Positions 25,796-34,457 of a stretch of DNA of 64,000 bases are shown one piece after another (the first letter of the stretch is position 1; the number at the start of each line of letters is the position of its first letter). Below the pieces are notes generated by a model that searched no databases, was not told the origin of the DNA, and saw nothing but the letters and a program-made list of their open reading frames with translations. The position numbers and the translations under genes are program-made. Source of the DNA: Micromonospora cremea (GTDB lineage: Bacteria; Actinomycetota; Actinomycetes; Mycobacteriales; Micromonosporaceae). Where the stretch lies: NCBI RefSeq assembly GCF_900143515.1, contig NZ_FSQT01000001.1:1860001-1924000 (forward strand). The letters run 5' to 3'.

Positions 25796-27073
25796 CTAGC
25801 TGACCTCGATACGCACCGCGTCGAACGCCGGGGTCTGGTTGGCCCGTTCCATCATCGGCAGACGGTGCGAGCCGTCACCGGCCCACACCGCGCACTGCGC
25901 GGTGCCCGACTCGGGCAGACCCGGGATCTGGATGGTCACCTCGTCCGGCTGGGCACCACCGCGCCCGTCCTCGGTGGCGACGAAGAAGGCGGGCACCTCC
26001 TGCGGCTCGGGCGGGGCGGTCAGGCTGTCCAGCATCCGGCAGGCGGTGTGGAAGTGCCCGCGGACCAGGCCCTGGTCGTTGAGCAGCGAGCTCTCCACGT
26101 AGTACCCGCCCTGACCGGCAGCCAGGAAGCGGTCCCGGATCAGGTTGCGGGTGCTGACCCGCAGGGTGAAGGCCTGGTTCTGGCCGACCTGCTCAGGGAA
26201 CTCGGTGATCAGCAGCGAGGGGTTGTTGGCGGCCGCGCCGACCTCACCGAACTCGGTGCTCACGCAGCGGTTGCCGTTCTGGAAGCCGTCGTGCGGCTGG
26301 AGCTGGCTCTCGTCGCAGTTGTTGGCCAGCACGCCGAGCCCGGCACCGGGAGCATTGCCGCCACCGGTGTCACCACCGCCAGTGTTACCACCGCCGGTGT
26401 TGCCACCACCGGTGTTGCCACCGCCGGTGTTACCACCACCCGTGTTGCCGCCGCCGCTGTTACCCGTCGGCTGCACCTGGCATTCGGCGAGCTGCGCGAG
26501 ACCCTGCGGGCGCGGCCCGGCCCGGTCGATGGCGGTCGTGATGCGGTCCAGCACCGCGCGCCGCTTGGCCGCCAGCGGTTGCAGGAGAGAGGTGCGGATG
26601 ACGGCTTCGCCCTTGCTGCCCTCGGCGGCCAGCCGGCGGTCGGCCTCGGCGATCTGGGTCTGCAACTGGGCGAGGTTGCGGTCCACCTCGGCCCGGGCCC
26701 GGGCCGGCACCTGCGGCAGCTTGGCCGTCACGTCCGGGCAGGCGATGGCCGAGCCGCTGCCGACCGTGCCGTCCTTGCCGTCCTCGCACTCGGGGACCGA
26801 CTGCTGCCCGTCACCCCAGTGGTTACGCACCCACCGACCGTTCTGCCACGTCCGGGTGGTCGAGCCGTCGCCATTCGGCGCGGTAGCGCCCGGGCTCGGC
26901 TGCACACACTGTCCAGAGGCCGGCCGTGGATTGTTCGGCCGCCGGTCCTGGGCCGACGAAATCTGGGTCACGGCGACTACTCCACCGAAGACCACGAGCG
27001 TGCCGACAACGGCCAGCAGACGCTTGCTCCGCGCGTTGCCGGATGACCGGCGCGCCCGTGTGGACCTGCGCAT
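25796..27073 (-). CDS. Secreted protein with a GGNTG repeat linker
   Basis: A 425-residue exported protein of unknown function. It starts at the ATG behind AAGGAGAG with a strongly basic leader and a hydrophobic segment (LLAVVGTLVVFGGVVAV), a signal peptide or N-terminal anchor. An N-terminal domain with few cysteines is followed by a coiled helix (RARAEVDRNLAQLQTQIAEA). Then comes a linker of about seven GGNTG-like units (DNA 26353-26463), and a C-terminal domain with NNCDESQLQPHDGFQ, TEFGEVG, FTLRVSTRNLIRDRF and GHFHTACRML, which I have seen in other actinobacterial secreted proteins of unknown role. It is monocistronic. Confidence 0.75.
   Translation of the reverse strand: MRRSTRARRSSGNARSKRLLAVVGTLVVFGGVVAVTQISSAQDRRPNNPRPASGQCVQPSPGATAPNGDGSTTRTWQNGRWVRNHWGDGQQSVPECEDGKDGTVGSGSAIACPDVTAKLPQVPARARAEVDRNLAQLQTQIAEADRRLAAEGSKGEAVIRTSLLQPLAAKRRAVLDRITTAIDRAGPRPQGLAQLAECQVQPTGNSGGGNTGGGNTGGGNTGGGNTGGGNTGGGDTGGGNAPGAGLGVLANNCDESQLQPHDGFQNGNRCVSTEFGEVGAAANNPSLLITEFPEQVGQNQAFTLRVSTRNLIRDRFLAAGQGGYYVESSLLNDQGLVRGHFHTACRMLDSLTAPPEPQEVPAFFVATEDGRGGAQPDEVTIQIPGLPESGTAQCAVWAGDGSHRLPMMERANQTPAFDAVRIEVS
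26353..26463 (-). repeat. 15-bp tandem repeat coding for GGNTG units
   Basis: Seven imperfect 15-base units encode Gly-Gly-Asn/Asp/Ser-Thr-Gly runs inside the secreted protein. Third positions vary between units while the protein is kept, so it is under selection as a flexible linker. Unit number could change by slippage. Confidence 0.8.
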
Positions 27074-27365
27074 CGAATTGCTCTCCTTCTCGATCCGGTA
27101 GTGGATTCCTGCCCTCGGCGGACCGACGGATGTGAGATGGCACGCCACGGCGGCGACCACCGCGACCTACCCGGTGACGTGTCGATGGCCGACGATGCCC
27201 TTTCCGCACCGTCTCCCGCGTCCCGTCGACGCGGATGGGGAGATCCTCTTCATTCGCGCAGGAGTACGGGACGGCGAGCGGGAAGGTTCAACCGACGCAC
27301 AGGAAATTGCCGCGATCTGGCGCGGGCCGCGCCGGAAGGGTCGGCTGGATGCAGCGGGTAACGGA

Positions 27366-28238
27366 TCAGTCGACGCAGAGGTGGTCGAACGCGAAACCGC
27401 CCACCAGCTCGTGCCGGCGCCGACTCAGCGCGACGATCTCCGCGGTGAGCTCGGCGCGCGGCAGCAGGTCCGGGTCGACGGGTTCGGTGACGCGCAGTCG
27501 TTCCCCGACGGCGACCGTGGCGAGGTCCTCGGCCAGCCGGGCCGCGTCGATGCCGCAGGAGAAGCGGTGCTCGGTCACCGAGACCCGCTCGACCAGGCAG
27601 GCGTCGGGGCGCACCTGCACCCAGCTCCACCCCTGCGCCGGGCCGTCCGCCCAGCGCACGTGCAGCCCCCGCACGATCGGGTCGGCCAGCCGCCGGGCGA
27701 CGTACGCCTCGACCGCGGCCGCACGGGCCAGCGCGCCGAGGTCGTTGACCGGCCCGGTCCGGCCGTCCGGCAGCCGGCCGAGGATGTCCCGGAAACCCAC
27801 CGGGGTCGGCTCGTCCCCGGCGCCGCCCGCCGCGTAGTCCCGCGCGTCGATGACGTACTCCACCAGGCGTCTGCCGTGCTCCGCCGCCCGCAGGGTTGGC
27901 GACCCGACCCGCAGTACGGGCAGCCCGACCGCCGCGCTCACCGCGTCCTTGAGTCGCTCGGCCCGCTGCTCCGCGGAGCCGGCGGTCGCGACCGGGCCGA
28001 TCTCCACGGCGACGATCGGCCGACCGGTGTCGGCGGCGCAGACCACGAAGTCGAAGCCGGCCCGGCTGGCCGAACTCCACTGGCTGCCGGTGACCCCGGG
28101 TGGACGCCCCTGGACCAGCTCGCTGAGGCGGCGCGCCGGGTGCACCCGGTGACCGGCGCGGGTGAACAGCGTGTCCCGCTCACCGTCGGCGGGCAACGCC
28201 CGCAGCCAGCCACGGTCGTCGCTGACGGTGCTCGTCAT
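27366..28238 (-). CDS. DUF2726-like protein
   Basis: A 290-residue cytosolic protein. The region around residues 55-130 resembles DUF2726 domains of the restriction-endonuclease-like fold: GFDFVVCAADTGRPIVAVEI, then AERLKDAVSAAVGLPVLRVG. The D..E-x-Q/K style catalytic spacing is only partly visible, so nuclease activity is doubtful. The second half is unrecognised, with a conserved-looking VRWADGPAQGWSWVQVRPD segment. No signal peptide or membrane helix is present. It is separated by 292 bases from the downstream secreted-protein gene and appears monocistronic. Confidence 0.6.
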   Translation of the reverse strand: MTSTVSDDRGWLRALPADGERDTLFTRAGHRVHPARRLSELVQGRPPGVTGSQWSSASRAGFDFVVCAADTGRPIVAVEIGPVATAGSAEQRAERLKDAVSAAVGLPVLRVGSPTLRAAEHGRRLVEYVIDARDYAAGGAGDEPTPVGFRDILGRLPDGRTGPVNDLGALARAAAVEAYVARRLADPIVRGLHVRWADGPAQGWSWVQVRPDACLVERVSVTEHRFSCGIDAARLAEDLATVAVGERLRVTEPVDPDLLPRAELTAEIVALSRRRHELVGGFAFDHLCVD

Positions 28239-28346
28239 CTGCCTGATCCATCCGCCGGTCGGTCGAGCCGGGCCGAGTCTAGGCGGTCGATCATGGCGCG
28301 CGCGTCGGCGGTGCGGCCGGGACCGCCCGGCCGGCCGGACCGGCGG

Positions 28347-29219
28347 TTACTCGGCGGCGCCCATCACCAGGCCCTCGATCGTGTGCTTCTGCCGGATCGG
28401 CTCCAGCCGGTCCACCACCGGGCAGGGCAGGTGCGCCCGGACCAACGCGGGCAGGCGCTCCCAGTAGGCGTGGGTGACGGCCATGTCGTGGTGTGCGGCG
28501 TTGCCCGCGCCGGGGGCGTCCACGCCGAGCACCAGCACCGGGCGGGGCGACTGGGAGACGTTCGGGGTGCCGCGGTGGATCGTCAGCGCCGACCGGGCGG
28601 AGATGTCCCCGCGCTGCGGGTACTTGCGCACCGCCCGCTGCTGGTACCGCGGGTAGCGCTCCCGGGGCGGGAACATCTCGTGGTCGAAGTCGACGCCGTC
28701 GTCCCACTGGGTGCCGGGGGCGATCTCGAACGGCCCCATCTCCTCCACCGTGTCCACGGTGGTCAGGTTGAACGCCAGCGAGGTGAGCCGCCGCTGCCGC
28801 CGGGTCTCCTCCGGCATCGGGAAGTCCCGGTGCCAGGGTTGCATCGCCGCCCCGGGGAAGGGGATGTCGAAACCCAGCTCGACGATCTCGTACTCCGGGC
28901 CGAGCACCGCCCGGCAGACCGACACCACCCACGGGTGGGTGACCAACTCGACGAAGCCGCGCAGCTGCTCCGGATGGATCTCCACGTACCAGCGTTGCGG
29001 GCCGCGGCCGACCGCGCCGTCGGGGCGGGAGCGTGCCTCCTCGAACGCGACGGCCACATCGTTGCCGACCTGCTCCGCCCAGCCCGGGTCCAAGGCGCCC
29101 CGGCAGGCGGTGATGCCGTCGCGGTACAGGTCGCCGAGCGCCTCGACCGGTACCTCGTCATCGCCGCTGGGCACGGGGTCGGCGGCGGGCGCCGCCGGCG
29201 GCGCCGGGGGAACACGCAT
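28347..29219 (-). CDS. Phytanoyl-CoA dioxygenase (PhyH) family protein
   Basis: A 290-residue Fe(II)/2-oxoglutarate-dependent oxygenase. The facial-triad residues are visible in MQPWHRDFPMP (His and Asp) and the distal His in LTIHRGTPNVS, with an Arg a few residues on (SPRPVLVL) to hold 2-oxoglutarate. These enzymes hydroxylate or halogenate small molecules; ectoine, kasugamycin-type and lipid substrates are known in the family. GAGGAGG precedes the ATG. The promoter carries a LacI-type palindrome within the -35/-10 spacer, identical to the one before the GH43 gene, so a sugar-linked substrate or signal is likely. That link is inference. Confidence 0.82.
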   Translation of the reverse strand: MRVPPAPPAAPAADPVPSGDDEVPVEALGDLYRDGITACRGALDPGWAEQVGNDVAVAFEEARSRPDGAVGRGPQRWYVEIHPEQLRGFVELVTHPWVVSVCRAVLGPEYEIVELGFDIPFPGAAMQPWHRDFPMPEETRRQRRLTSLAFNLTTVDTVEEMGPFEIAPGTQWDDGVDFDHEMFPPRERYPRYQQRAVRKYPQRGDISARSALTIHRGTPNVSQSPRPVLVLGVDAPGAGNAAHHDMAVTHAYWERLPALVRAHLPCPVVDRLEPIRQKHTIEGLVMGAAE

Positions 29220-29246
29220 GAGGCCTCCTCGGGACGAAGCGAGCGT

Positions 29247-29258
29247 TACAACGTTGTA
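29247..29258. promoter_or_regulatory. LacI-type operator of the PhyH-like gene
   Basis: TACAACGTTGTA, identical to the site at 10137-10148, lies 28 bases before the ATG. On the minus strand it directly follows a perfect -35 hexamer TTGACA (29265-29270 in reverse), so a bound repressor would block RNA polymerase. Confidence 0.65.
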
Positions 29259-29397
29259 GAAGCGTGTCAAGGACCATCGGAGCGCGCCAGTGCCCGGACA
29301 GCTGCTGTGACTCACATCACAGAGCAGCTGGGTTCCAGGGGTCGCCGCAGCGTGTATCCAGCGGGGTCGTCGGTAGCGGACCGGTCGGGAGGTCAGC

Positions 29398-30057
29398 ATG
29401 TCGGAACGCCAGTTCGGCGTCCTCGCCGGTAACGGTCCGGGCGCTCGCGGGCGCCAGGGTGACAGCGCTCGCCGTGCCGGCCGGCCTCGGCTGGCCGGCG
29501 ATCCGACCATCCTCCGGCGACCTCGCGCCGGCCGCGCAGGGCGCCACCACCGGCTCGCGGCGCCACCCGGCACCATCCGCCCGACCGCCGGCCCCGACCC
29601 GAGCGGCGGCACCGTCGCGACCGCCGGTCGGGATCCGAGCGCCGGGACCCGCCCCAGCGCCCGGACCGGCCGGAACGCCGGAATCAGCCCCAGCGCCGGG
29701 ACCGGCCCCACCGCCGGGACCGGCCAGAGCGTCGGCGCGGGCCGGTGGGAACGGGGCACCGCCGGGTCGGCGGACGTCGCGCGCATCGCAGCCGACGCGG
29801 CCGGCCGGGTGCCGGGCGTGTCCGGCGCCCACCCGGCCACGGTCCGCATGGACCACCGGTCCGTGGGCCTCGACCTGCATCTGGTCACCTGGTACGGGCA
29901 CAGCGTGCCCGCCGTCGCCGAGGCGGTCCGGGTGGCGGTCGCCGACCGGGTGGCCGCCGACACCGGGCTCACCGTGGCGGCGGTGACCGTCACGGTGGAC
30001 GACCTGCTCGTCCCCGGCGTCGACGTGCCCCACACCGGGCAGGCGGCTGGAGGCTGA
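29398..30057 (+). CDS. Asp23/Gls24-type envelope stress protein with a low-complexity N-terminus
   Basis: A 219-residue protein. The last 95 residues carry the Asp23/Gls24 fold: ADVARIAADAAGRVPGVSGA, VGLDLHLVTWYGHSVPAVAE, and TVAAVTVTVDDLLVP. The N-terminal 120 residues are Gly/Pro/Arg-rich and contain degenerate PSAGT/PTAGT repeats, predicted to be disordered; this part is much longer than usual. The family is linked to envelope or alkaline stress and anchors to AmaP-like membrane proteins, which are encoded just downstream. The stop is one base before the GTG of the next gene, so the trio is an operon. Confidence 0.78.
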   Translation: MSERQFGVLAGNGPGARGRQGDSARRAGRPRLAGDPTILRRPRAGRAGRHHRLAAPPGTIRPTAGPDPSGGTVATAGRDPSAGTRPSARTGRNAGISPSAGTGPTAGTGQSVGAGRWERGTAGSADVARIAADAAGRVPGVSGAHPATVRMDHRSVGLDLHLVTWYGHSVPAVAEAVRVAVADRVAADTGLTVAAVTVTVDDLLVPGVDVPHTGQAAGG

Positions 30058-30058
30058 C

Positions 30059-30583
30059 GTGCGGACCGCCAACCGGGTCGCCTCGGTGCTGCTGGCCGCC
30101 ACGCTGCTGGCCGGCGGCGCGCTGCTGGCCGTGCAGGCGCTGCTGGTCACCCTGGATCGCCCGGCGCCGCTGCTCGCCCGGACCGGCTGGTACGACACGC
30201 TGACCAGCGCCCGTTGGCGCGACCCGGGTGTCCGTGCCGCGGCCGGCGGGGCCGTGCTGCTCGGCCTGGCCGTCCTGGCCGCCCAGCTGCGGCGCTGGAC
30301 GCCGGTCCGTCTGCGCGTCGACGAGCGGGACGGCTGGTACCTGCACCGCCGCTGTGTGGAGCGCCGGCTGGCCGACGCGGCGGGCACCGTGCCGGGTGTG
30401 CGCCGGGCCCGGGTCCGGGTCCGCCGGCGCGGCGCCGAGTGGCGGCCCCGCGTACGCGCCACCGGCGACCCGGCAGCCCGTGCCGAGGTGGAGTTCGCGG
30501 TGCACCAGGAGCTGCACCGCCTCGCCGCGCCACGCACCGGCCGGATCGAGGTCCGGCTGCTCCCCCGCGGGTGGCCGGTATGA
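30059..30583 (+). CDS. DUF6286-type membrane protein
   Basis: A 174-residue protein with two N-terminal transmembrane helices (ASVLLAATLLAGGALLAVQA and AAGGAVLLGLAVLAAQ) separated by a short outside loop, and a basic cytosolic domain of about 80 residues with repeated RVRVRRRG and GRIEVRLLPRGW segments. This is the DUF6286 pattern found beside Asp23-like genes in actinomycetes. It begins with GTG one base after the upstream stop and overlaps the next start by four bases (ATGA). A role as a membrane anchor or partner for the Asp23-like protein is inferred from the operon. Confidence 0.72.
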   Translation: MRTANRVASVLLAATLLAGGALLAVQALLVTLDRPAPLLARTGWYDTLTSARWRDPGVRAAAGGAVLLGLAVLAAQLRRWTPVRLRVDERDGWYLHRRCVERRLADAAGTVPGVRRARVRVRRRGAEWRPRVRATGDPAARAEVEFAVHQELHRLAAPRTGRIEVRLLPRGWPV

Positions 30584-31140
30584 CAGACGCCGCCCACCGA
30601 CTGCTGTGGACCATCGTCGCGCTGCTGCTGGTGGCGGGCGGCACCGTGACGCTGGCGGCCAGCTTCGGGATGCTGCCCGGCGGCGACCCCAGTGCGGCAC
30701 TGCTCAGCGCCGGTCTCCTGAGCCGGTGGCGGCTGGCCACGCCGTGGACCACCCTGGCCGCGGCGGTTACCGGGGCGCTGCTCGCCCTGACCGGGCACCA
30801 GCTGCTGGGCTGGGAGCTGCGCCGGCCCGTCTCCGCGGTGCGAGGCACGCTGAGTCACCCCGGGCGCCGTCCGGGTCGCACCCGCCTGGCCGCCGACGTC
30901 CTCGTCCACGCGCTTGAGCGCGACCTCACCGGCGGCCCCGGGGTCCGCCGTGCCCGGGTGGTGCTCACCGGCGCGCCGCCGCGACCGGACGTGTGGATCC
31001 GGGTGGACCTGACGGCCGACACCCCGGCCGCCGGCGTACGGGAACATGTCCGCGCCGCGGTCCGCCGGTTCGCGACCACCGCCGGCTGCCAACCGGCGCA
31101 CCTCGACGTGACCGCCCGGATCGAGCCCGGACGACCCTGA
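30580..31140 (+). CDS. AmaP-like alkaline-shock membrane anchor protein
   Basis: A 186-residue protein with two hydrophobic N-terminal segments (LWTIVALLLVAGGTVTLAAS and TLAAAVTGALLALTGHQLL) and a cytosolic domain containing DVLVHALERDLTGGPGV and AAGVREHVRAAVRRFA. The layout matches AmaP-type anchors that recruit Asp23-family proteins to the membrane. It is translationally coupled to the DUF6286 gene by an ATGA overlap and ends the operon. Confidence 0.7.
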   Translation: MTDAAHRLLWTIVALLLVAGGTVTLAASFGMLPGGDPSAALLSAGLLSRWRLATPWTTLAAAVTGALLALTGHQLLGWELRRPVSAVRGTLSHPGRRPGRTRLAADVLVHALERDLTGGPGVRRARVVLTGAPPRPDVWIRVDLTADTPAAGVREHVRAAVRRFATTAGCQPAHLDVTARIEPGRP

Positions 31141-31204
31141 CCGGAGCCGCACCGGCCCGGCCGGCATGATCGGTACCGGACGGGATGGCTGACGGAGGTG
31201 CGCG

Positions 31205-31930
31205 GTGCGGGTGGTGTCGCTGGTGCCATCACTGACCGAGGCGGTGGCGCTGACCCTGCCGGGTGTGCTGGTCGGGGCCACCGACTGGTGCACCCACCCG
31301 GCCGGGCTGGACGTCGCCCGGGTCGGCGGCACCAAGTACCCGGACCTGGACCGGGTCCGCGCGCTGCGGCCGGACCTGGTGCTGCTGAACGTGGAGGAGA
31401 ACCGCCGGGAGGACGCAGAGTCGCTGCGGGCCGCCGGCGTGCCGGTGCGGGTCACCTATCCGCGTACCGTTCCGGGCGCGTTGACCGAGCTGGCTGAGCT
31501 GCTGGCCGAGCTGGGCGCGCCGGCGGAGCCGGCCTGGCTGCGGGCGGCGCGGCGGGCGTGGGCCGCGCCGCACCGCCTGGCACCCGCCCGCCGGGCGGTG
31601 GTGCCGGTCTGGCGTCGGCCGTGGGTGGTGCTCGGCGGCGACACGTTCGCCGGCGATGTGCTGCACCGGCTCGGCGTGATCAACGCGTACGACCGGCACG
31701 CCGAGCGTTATCCCCGCCCGAATCTGGCCGAACTGCGCGACCAGCGGCCGGAGCTGGTGGTGCTGCCCGACGAGCCGTACCGGTTCAGCGCCGACGACGG
31801 GCCGGAGGCGTTTCCCGGCGTACCGTGCGCACTGCTCTCCGGGCGACACCTCACCTGGTACGGCCCGTCCCTCGCCGAGGCGCCCGCGCTGCTGGCCGAC
31901 CAGTTGTCCCGCCCGACGCTGGCCGGCTGA
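31205..31930 (+). CDS. Helical-backbone metal receptor, BtuF/cobalamin-binding type
   Basis: A 241-residue protein with the class III binding-protein pattern: RVVSLVPSLTEAVALTL at the start, VGATDWCTHP, a two-lobe layout, PWVVLGGDTFAGDVLHRLG and LRDQRPELVVLPDEPYRFSA. Relatives bind cobalamin or metal chelates for ABC import. This copy has no signal peptide or lipobox and no permease or ATPase genes next to it, so it may act in the cytoplasm. GGAGG precedes the GTG start. It is convergent with terC, leaving only 12 bases between the stop codons. Confidence 0.75.
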   Translation: MRVVSLVPSLTEAVALTLPGVLVGATDWCTHPAGLDVARVGGTKYPDLDRVRALRPDLVLLNVEENRREDAESLRAAGVPVRVTYPRTVPGALTELAELLAELGAPAEPAWLRAARRAWAAPHRLAPARRAVVPVWRRPWVVLGGDTFAGDVLHRLGVINAYDRHAERYPRPNLAELRDQRPELVVLPDEPYRFSADDGPEAFPGVPCALLSGRHLTWYGPSLAEAPALLADQLSRPTLAG

Positions 31931-31942
31931 CGTCGAGCGGGG

Positions 31943-32887
31943 TCAGCCGGTGGCGCGGGCACGCCGGGCGGCCATGATGCTGGCCACGATGGAGACCGCA
32001 AGGGTCAGCACCACCACCGTGAGGGTCAGCCAGACCGGCAGCTTGCCCACCGGCGTCTCGGCCAGGATCAGCTTCAACCCCGCGAAGGCGAGCAGCAGGG
32101 CCAACCCGTAGCGCAGGTAGCCGAAGTGGCGCAGCAGGCCGGCGAGGCAGAAGTAGAGGCTGCGCAGCCCGAGCACGGCGAACGCGGTGGCCGTCCAGAC
32201 CAGGAAGGTGTTCGTGGTGATCGCGAGGATCGCCGCCACCGAGTCGATGGCGAAGACCACGTCGGTGGCCTCGATGGCGACGAGCGCCACCAGCAGCACG
32301 GTCGCCGTGCGCCGGCCCTCGACCCGGGCGGTGAACCGGTCTCCGTGGTACCGGGCGTCGGTGGGGACCAGCCGCCGGAACAGCCGGACCACCGGATTGT
32401 GCTCCGGGTCGACGTCCGGCTCCCCCCGCACCGCCAGGCGCCAGCCGGTCCAGATCAGGAAGGCGCCCAGCACGAACCCGGCCCAGGCGAGTCGGTCCAA
32501 CAGCTCGGCACCGGCGAAGATGAACACCAGCCGGAACGCGAGCGCGCCCACGACGCCCCAGAACAGCACCTTGTGCTGGTAGCCCGGCGGCACCCGGAAG
32601 TAGCCGAAGAGCAGGGCGAAGACGAAGACGTTGTCCACCGAGAGCGCCTTCTCCAGCAGGTAGCCGGAGTAGTAGGCGATCGCGGGGTCGCCGCCGAGGC
32701 CGAACCAGACGACCAGCCCGAACAGCAGGCCGGCGACGATCCAGACGCCGCTCCAGACCAGCGCCTCCCGCAGCTCGATGACGTGGCTGTCCCGGTGCAT
32801 GAGCACGTCGACCGCGAGCATCACGGCGATCACCGCGCCGACCGCCGCCCAGGCCCACAGCGGCACCGCGACCGTCGCCTCAGCCAC
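31943..32887 (-). CDS. TerC family integral membrane protein
   Basis: A 314-residue TerC-type protein with about eight or nine membrane helices. The family's acidic intramembrane motifs are present: SGYLLEKALSVDNVFVFALL early and EATDVVFAIDSVAAI in the second half. TerC proteins take part in tellurite resistance and, more generally, metal (manganese) homeostasis during secretion. I use the GTG at 32887 (MAEATVAVPLW), which starts just before the first helix. It is monocistronic, next to the CBS-BON gene. Confidence 0.9.
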   Translation of the reverse strand: MAEATVAVPLWAWAAVGAVIAVMLAVDVLMHRDSHVIELREALVWSGVWIVAGLLFGLVVWFGLGGDPAIAYYSGYLLEKALSVDNVFVFALLFGYFRVPPGYQHKVLFWGVVGALAFRLVFIFAGAELLDRLAWAGFVLGAFLIWTGWRLAVRGEPDVDPEHNPVVRLFRRLVPTDARYHGDRFTARVEGRRTATVLLVALVAIEATDVVFAIDSVAAILAITTNTFLVWTATAFAVLGLRSLYFCLAGLLRHFGYLRYGLALLLAFAGLKLILAETPVGKLPVWLTLTVVVLTLAVSIVASIMAARRARATG

Positions 32888-33021
32888 CCGGCGCCCCCCG
32901 CATCGACCACTGCGCACCGCCCGCCCACCCGCCGGACGGCCGCTCCCGAGCCTAGGCGAGCAGCCGATCCGACGGCGGCGCTCCGGCGAAGTCGCGTGCG
33001 CCGACCGGCCGGCGGTGGCGC

Positions 33022-33711
33022 TCAGGCGACCGGCGTCACCTGCGCCGGATCGAATGCGGTGTCGTCCGCCTCGTAGCCGATCGTGTTGGTCACCTCAACC
33101 ACGCCGCTGACCTGGGCGGCGAGCCGCCCGGCGAGGTCGACGGCGGAGCGGCGGTCCAGCCGGCCGGCCAGGGTGACCTCGCCGTGGCGGACCTCGACGG
33201 TCACCAGGCCGTCCCGCACGGCGAGCACCCGGCGGAGCACCTCCTGCACCACGTCCTCGCGGATCTCGGCGTCCGAGCGCAGGTGCACCCGCAGCAGGTC
33301 GGCGCGACTGACGATCCCGACCAGCCGGCCGAGGTCGTCCAGCACCGGCAGCCGCTTGACCTGCTCGCGATCCAGCAGCCGGGCGGCGGCCGGCAACGAT
33401 GCCTGCGGACACGTGGTGACCGCCGGCGCGGTCATCAGATCGCCGGCCAGCAACGCCTCGCTCTTGTCCAACGAAGCACGTCGGCGACGGCTCTCGAAGG
33501 CCCGCCGCTGCGCCGGCTCGCCAGCGCGCTCGATCCGGTGCAGCAGATCGGCCTCGGACACCACGCCCAGCACCCGGCCGAACCCGTCGACCACCGGCAC
33601 CGCGCTGACCTCGCGACGCACCAGCACGTCGACGATCTCCCGGTACGGGGTCTCGGCCACCACGGTCGCGACCTCCCGGGTCATCACGTCACCCACCTGC
33701 CAGGTCCTCAT
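33022..33711 (-). CDS. CBS-domain pair with C-terminal BON domain
   Basis: A 229-residue cytosolic protein. It starts MRTWQVGDVMTREVATV, the beginning of the first CBS domain (to about residue 65); a second CBS domain spans about 92-150 (LAGDLMTAPAVTT to IVSRADLLRVHL), and a BON domain ends the protein (EVRHGEVTLAGRLDRR, then VVEVTNTI). CBS pairs bind adenosine nucleotides; BON domains bind phospholipid or ligand surfaces. This exact arrangement is common in dormancy-related actinobacterial proteins. GAGGG precedes the ATG at 33711, and the longer frame upstream is rejected. Confidence 0.87.
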   Translation of the reverse strand: MRTWQVGDVMTREVATVVAETPYREIVDVLVRREVSAVPVVDGFGRVLGVVSEADLLHRIERAGEPAQRRAFESRRRRASLDKSEALLAGDLMTAPAVTTCPQASLPAAARLLDREQVKRLPVLDDLGRLVGIVSRADLLRVHLRSDAEIREDVVQEVLRRVLAVRDGLVTVEVRHGEVTLAGRLDRRSAVDLAGRLAAQVSGVVEVTNTIGYEADDTAFDPAQVTPVA

Positions 33712-33908
33712 CACGGCCTCCCTCTCGTCGTCCACCTCGGACGTTACGGCCGGGCGCCGGCCACGGTCAGGGCCTTCGGGCCGGGCCACAGGGGTCCAAG
33801 GTCCCGGGCCGTTGCGGTCCGTCGGCCCTGCCGTCGACGCCGCGACAGGCGTCCACTGGAGATGCCACCGGGAAGCGCGGTGCGAAGCAGAGAAGGGACG
33901 TGGAGACC

Positions 33909-34457
33909 ATGGCCGCGACGATCGAGCGGATCAGCGCCGAGACCACCGCTCCGACGGCGGGCACCCCCCGCGAGAGGGCCGCCCGGTACATCCTGGCCGG
34001 CATCCGGCTGGCGCTCGGCTGGATCTTCCTCTGGGCGTTCATCGACAAGCTGTTCGGCCTCGGGCTCGCCACCGAGTCGAAGAACGCCTGGGTCAACGGG
34101 GGCAGCCCGACCGAGGGGTTCCTCACCTTCGGGGTCGCCGGCCCCTTCCAGGACGTCTACGCCGGGATCGCCGGGGCCGCCTGGGCGGACTGGCTGTTCA
34201 TGGCCGGGCTCGCCGGGATCGGCGTCGCCCTGCTGCTCGGCATCGGCATGCGGGTTGCCGCCGTGGCCGGCGGGCTGCTCCTGGTGCTGATGTGGACCGC
34301 CGTCCTGCCTCCGGAGAACAACCCCTTCATGGACGACCACCTGATCTACGCCGCGGTGCTGGCGGTGCTGGCGCTGGTCAACGCTGGCGATACCTGGGGC
34401 TTCGGCCGGGCCTGGGCACGGCTGCCGATCGTCCGGCGGATGCGCTGGCTGCGCTGA
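33909..34457 (+). CDS. DoxX-like membrane protein
   Basis: A 182-residue protein with a soluble N-terminus of about 25 residues and four hydrophobic helices. The first reads YILAGIRLALGWIFLWAFID and is followed by a DKLFGLGLAT motif; the others lie near residues 90-150. The pattern resembles DoxX/thiosulfate-oxidoreductase-type small membrane proteins, with an outside loop containing NAWVNGGSPTEGFL. The function is unknown; partners in redox or envelope stress are possible. I start at the ATG at 33909, AAGGG being 11 bases upstream; the GTG nine bases earlier is too close to it. Confidence 0.68.
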   Translation: MAATIERISAETTAPTAGTPRERAARYILAGIRLALGWIFLWAFIDKLFGLGLATESKNAWVNGGSPTEGFLTFGVAGPFQDVYAGIAGAAWADWLFMAGLAGIGVALLLGIGMRVAAVAGGLLLVLMWTAVLPPENNPFMDDHLIYAAVLAVLALVNAGDTWGFGRAWARLPIVRRMRWLR

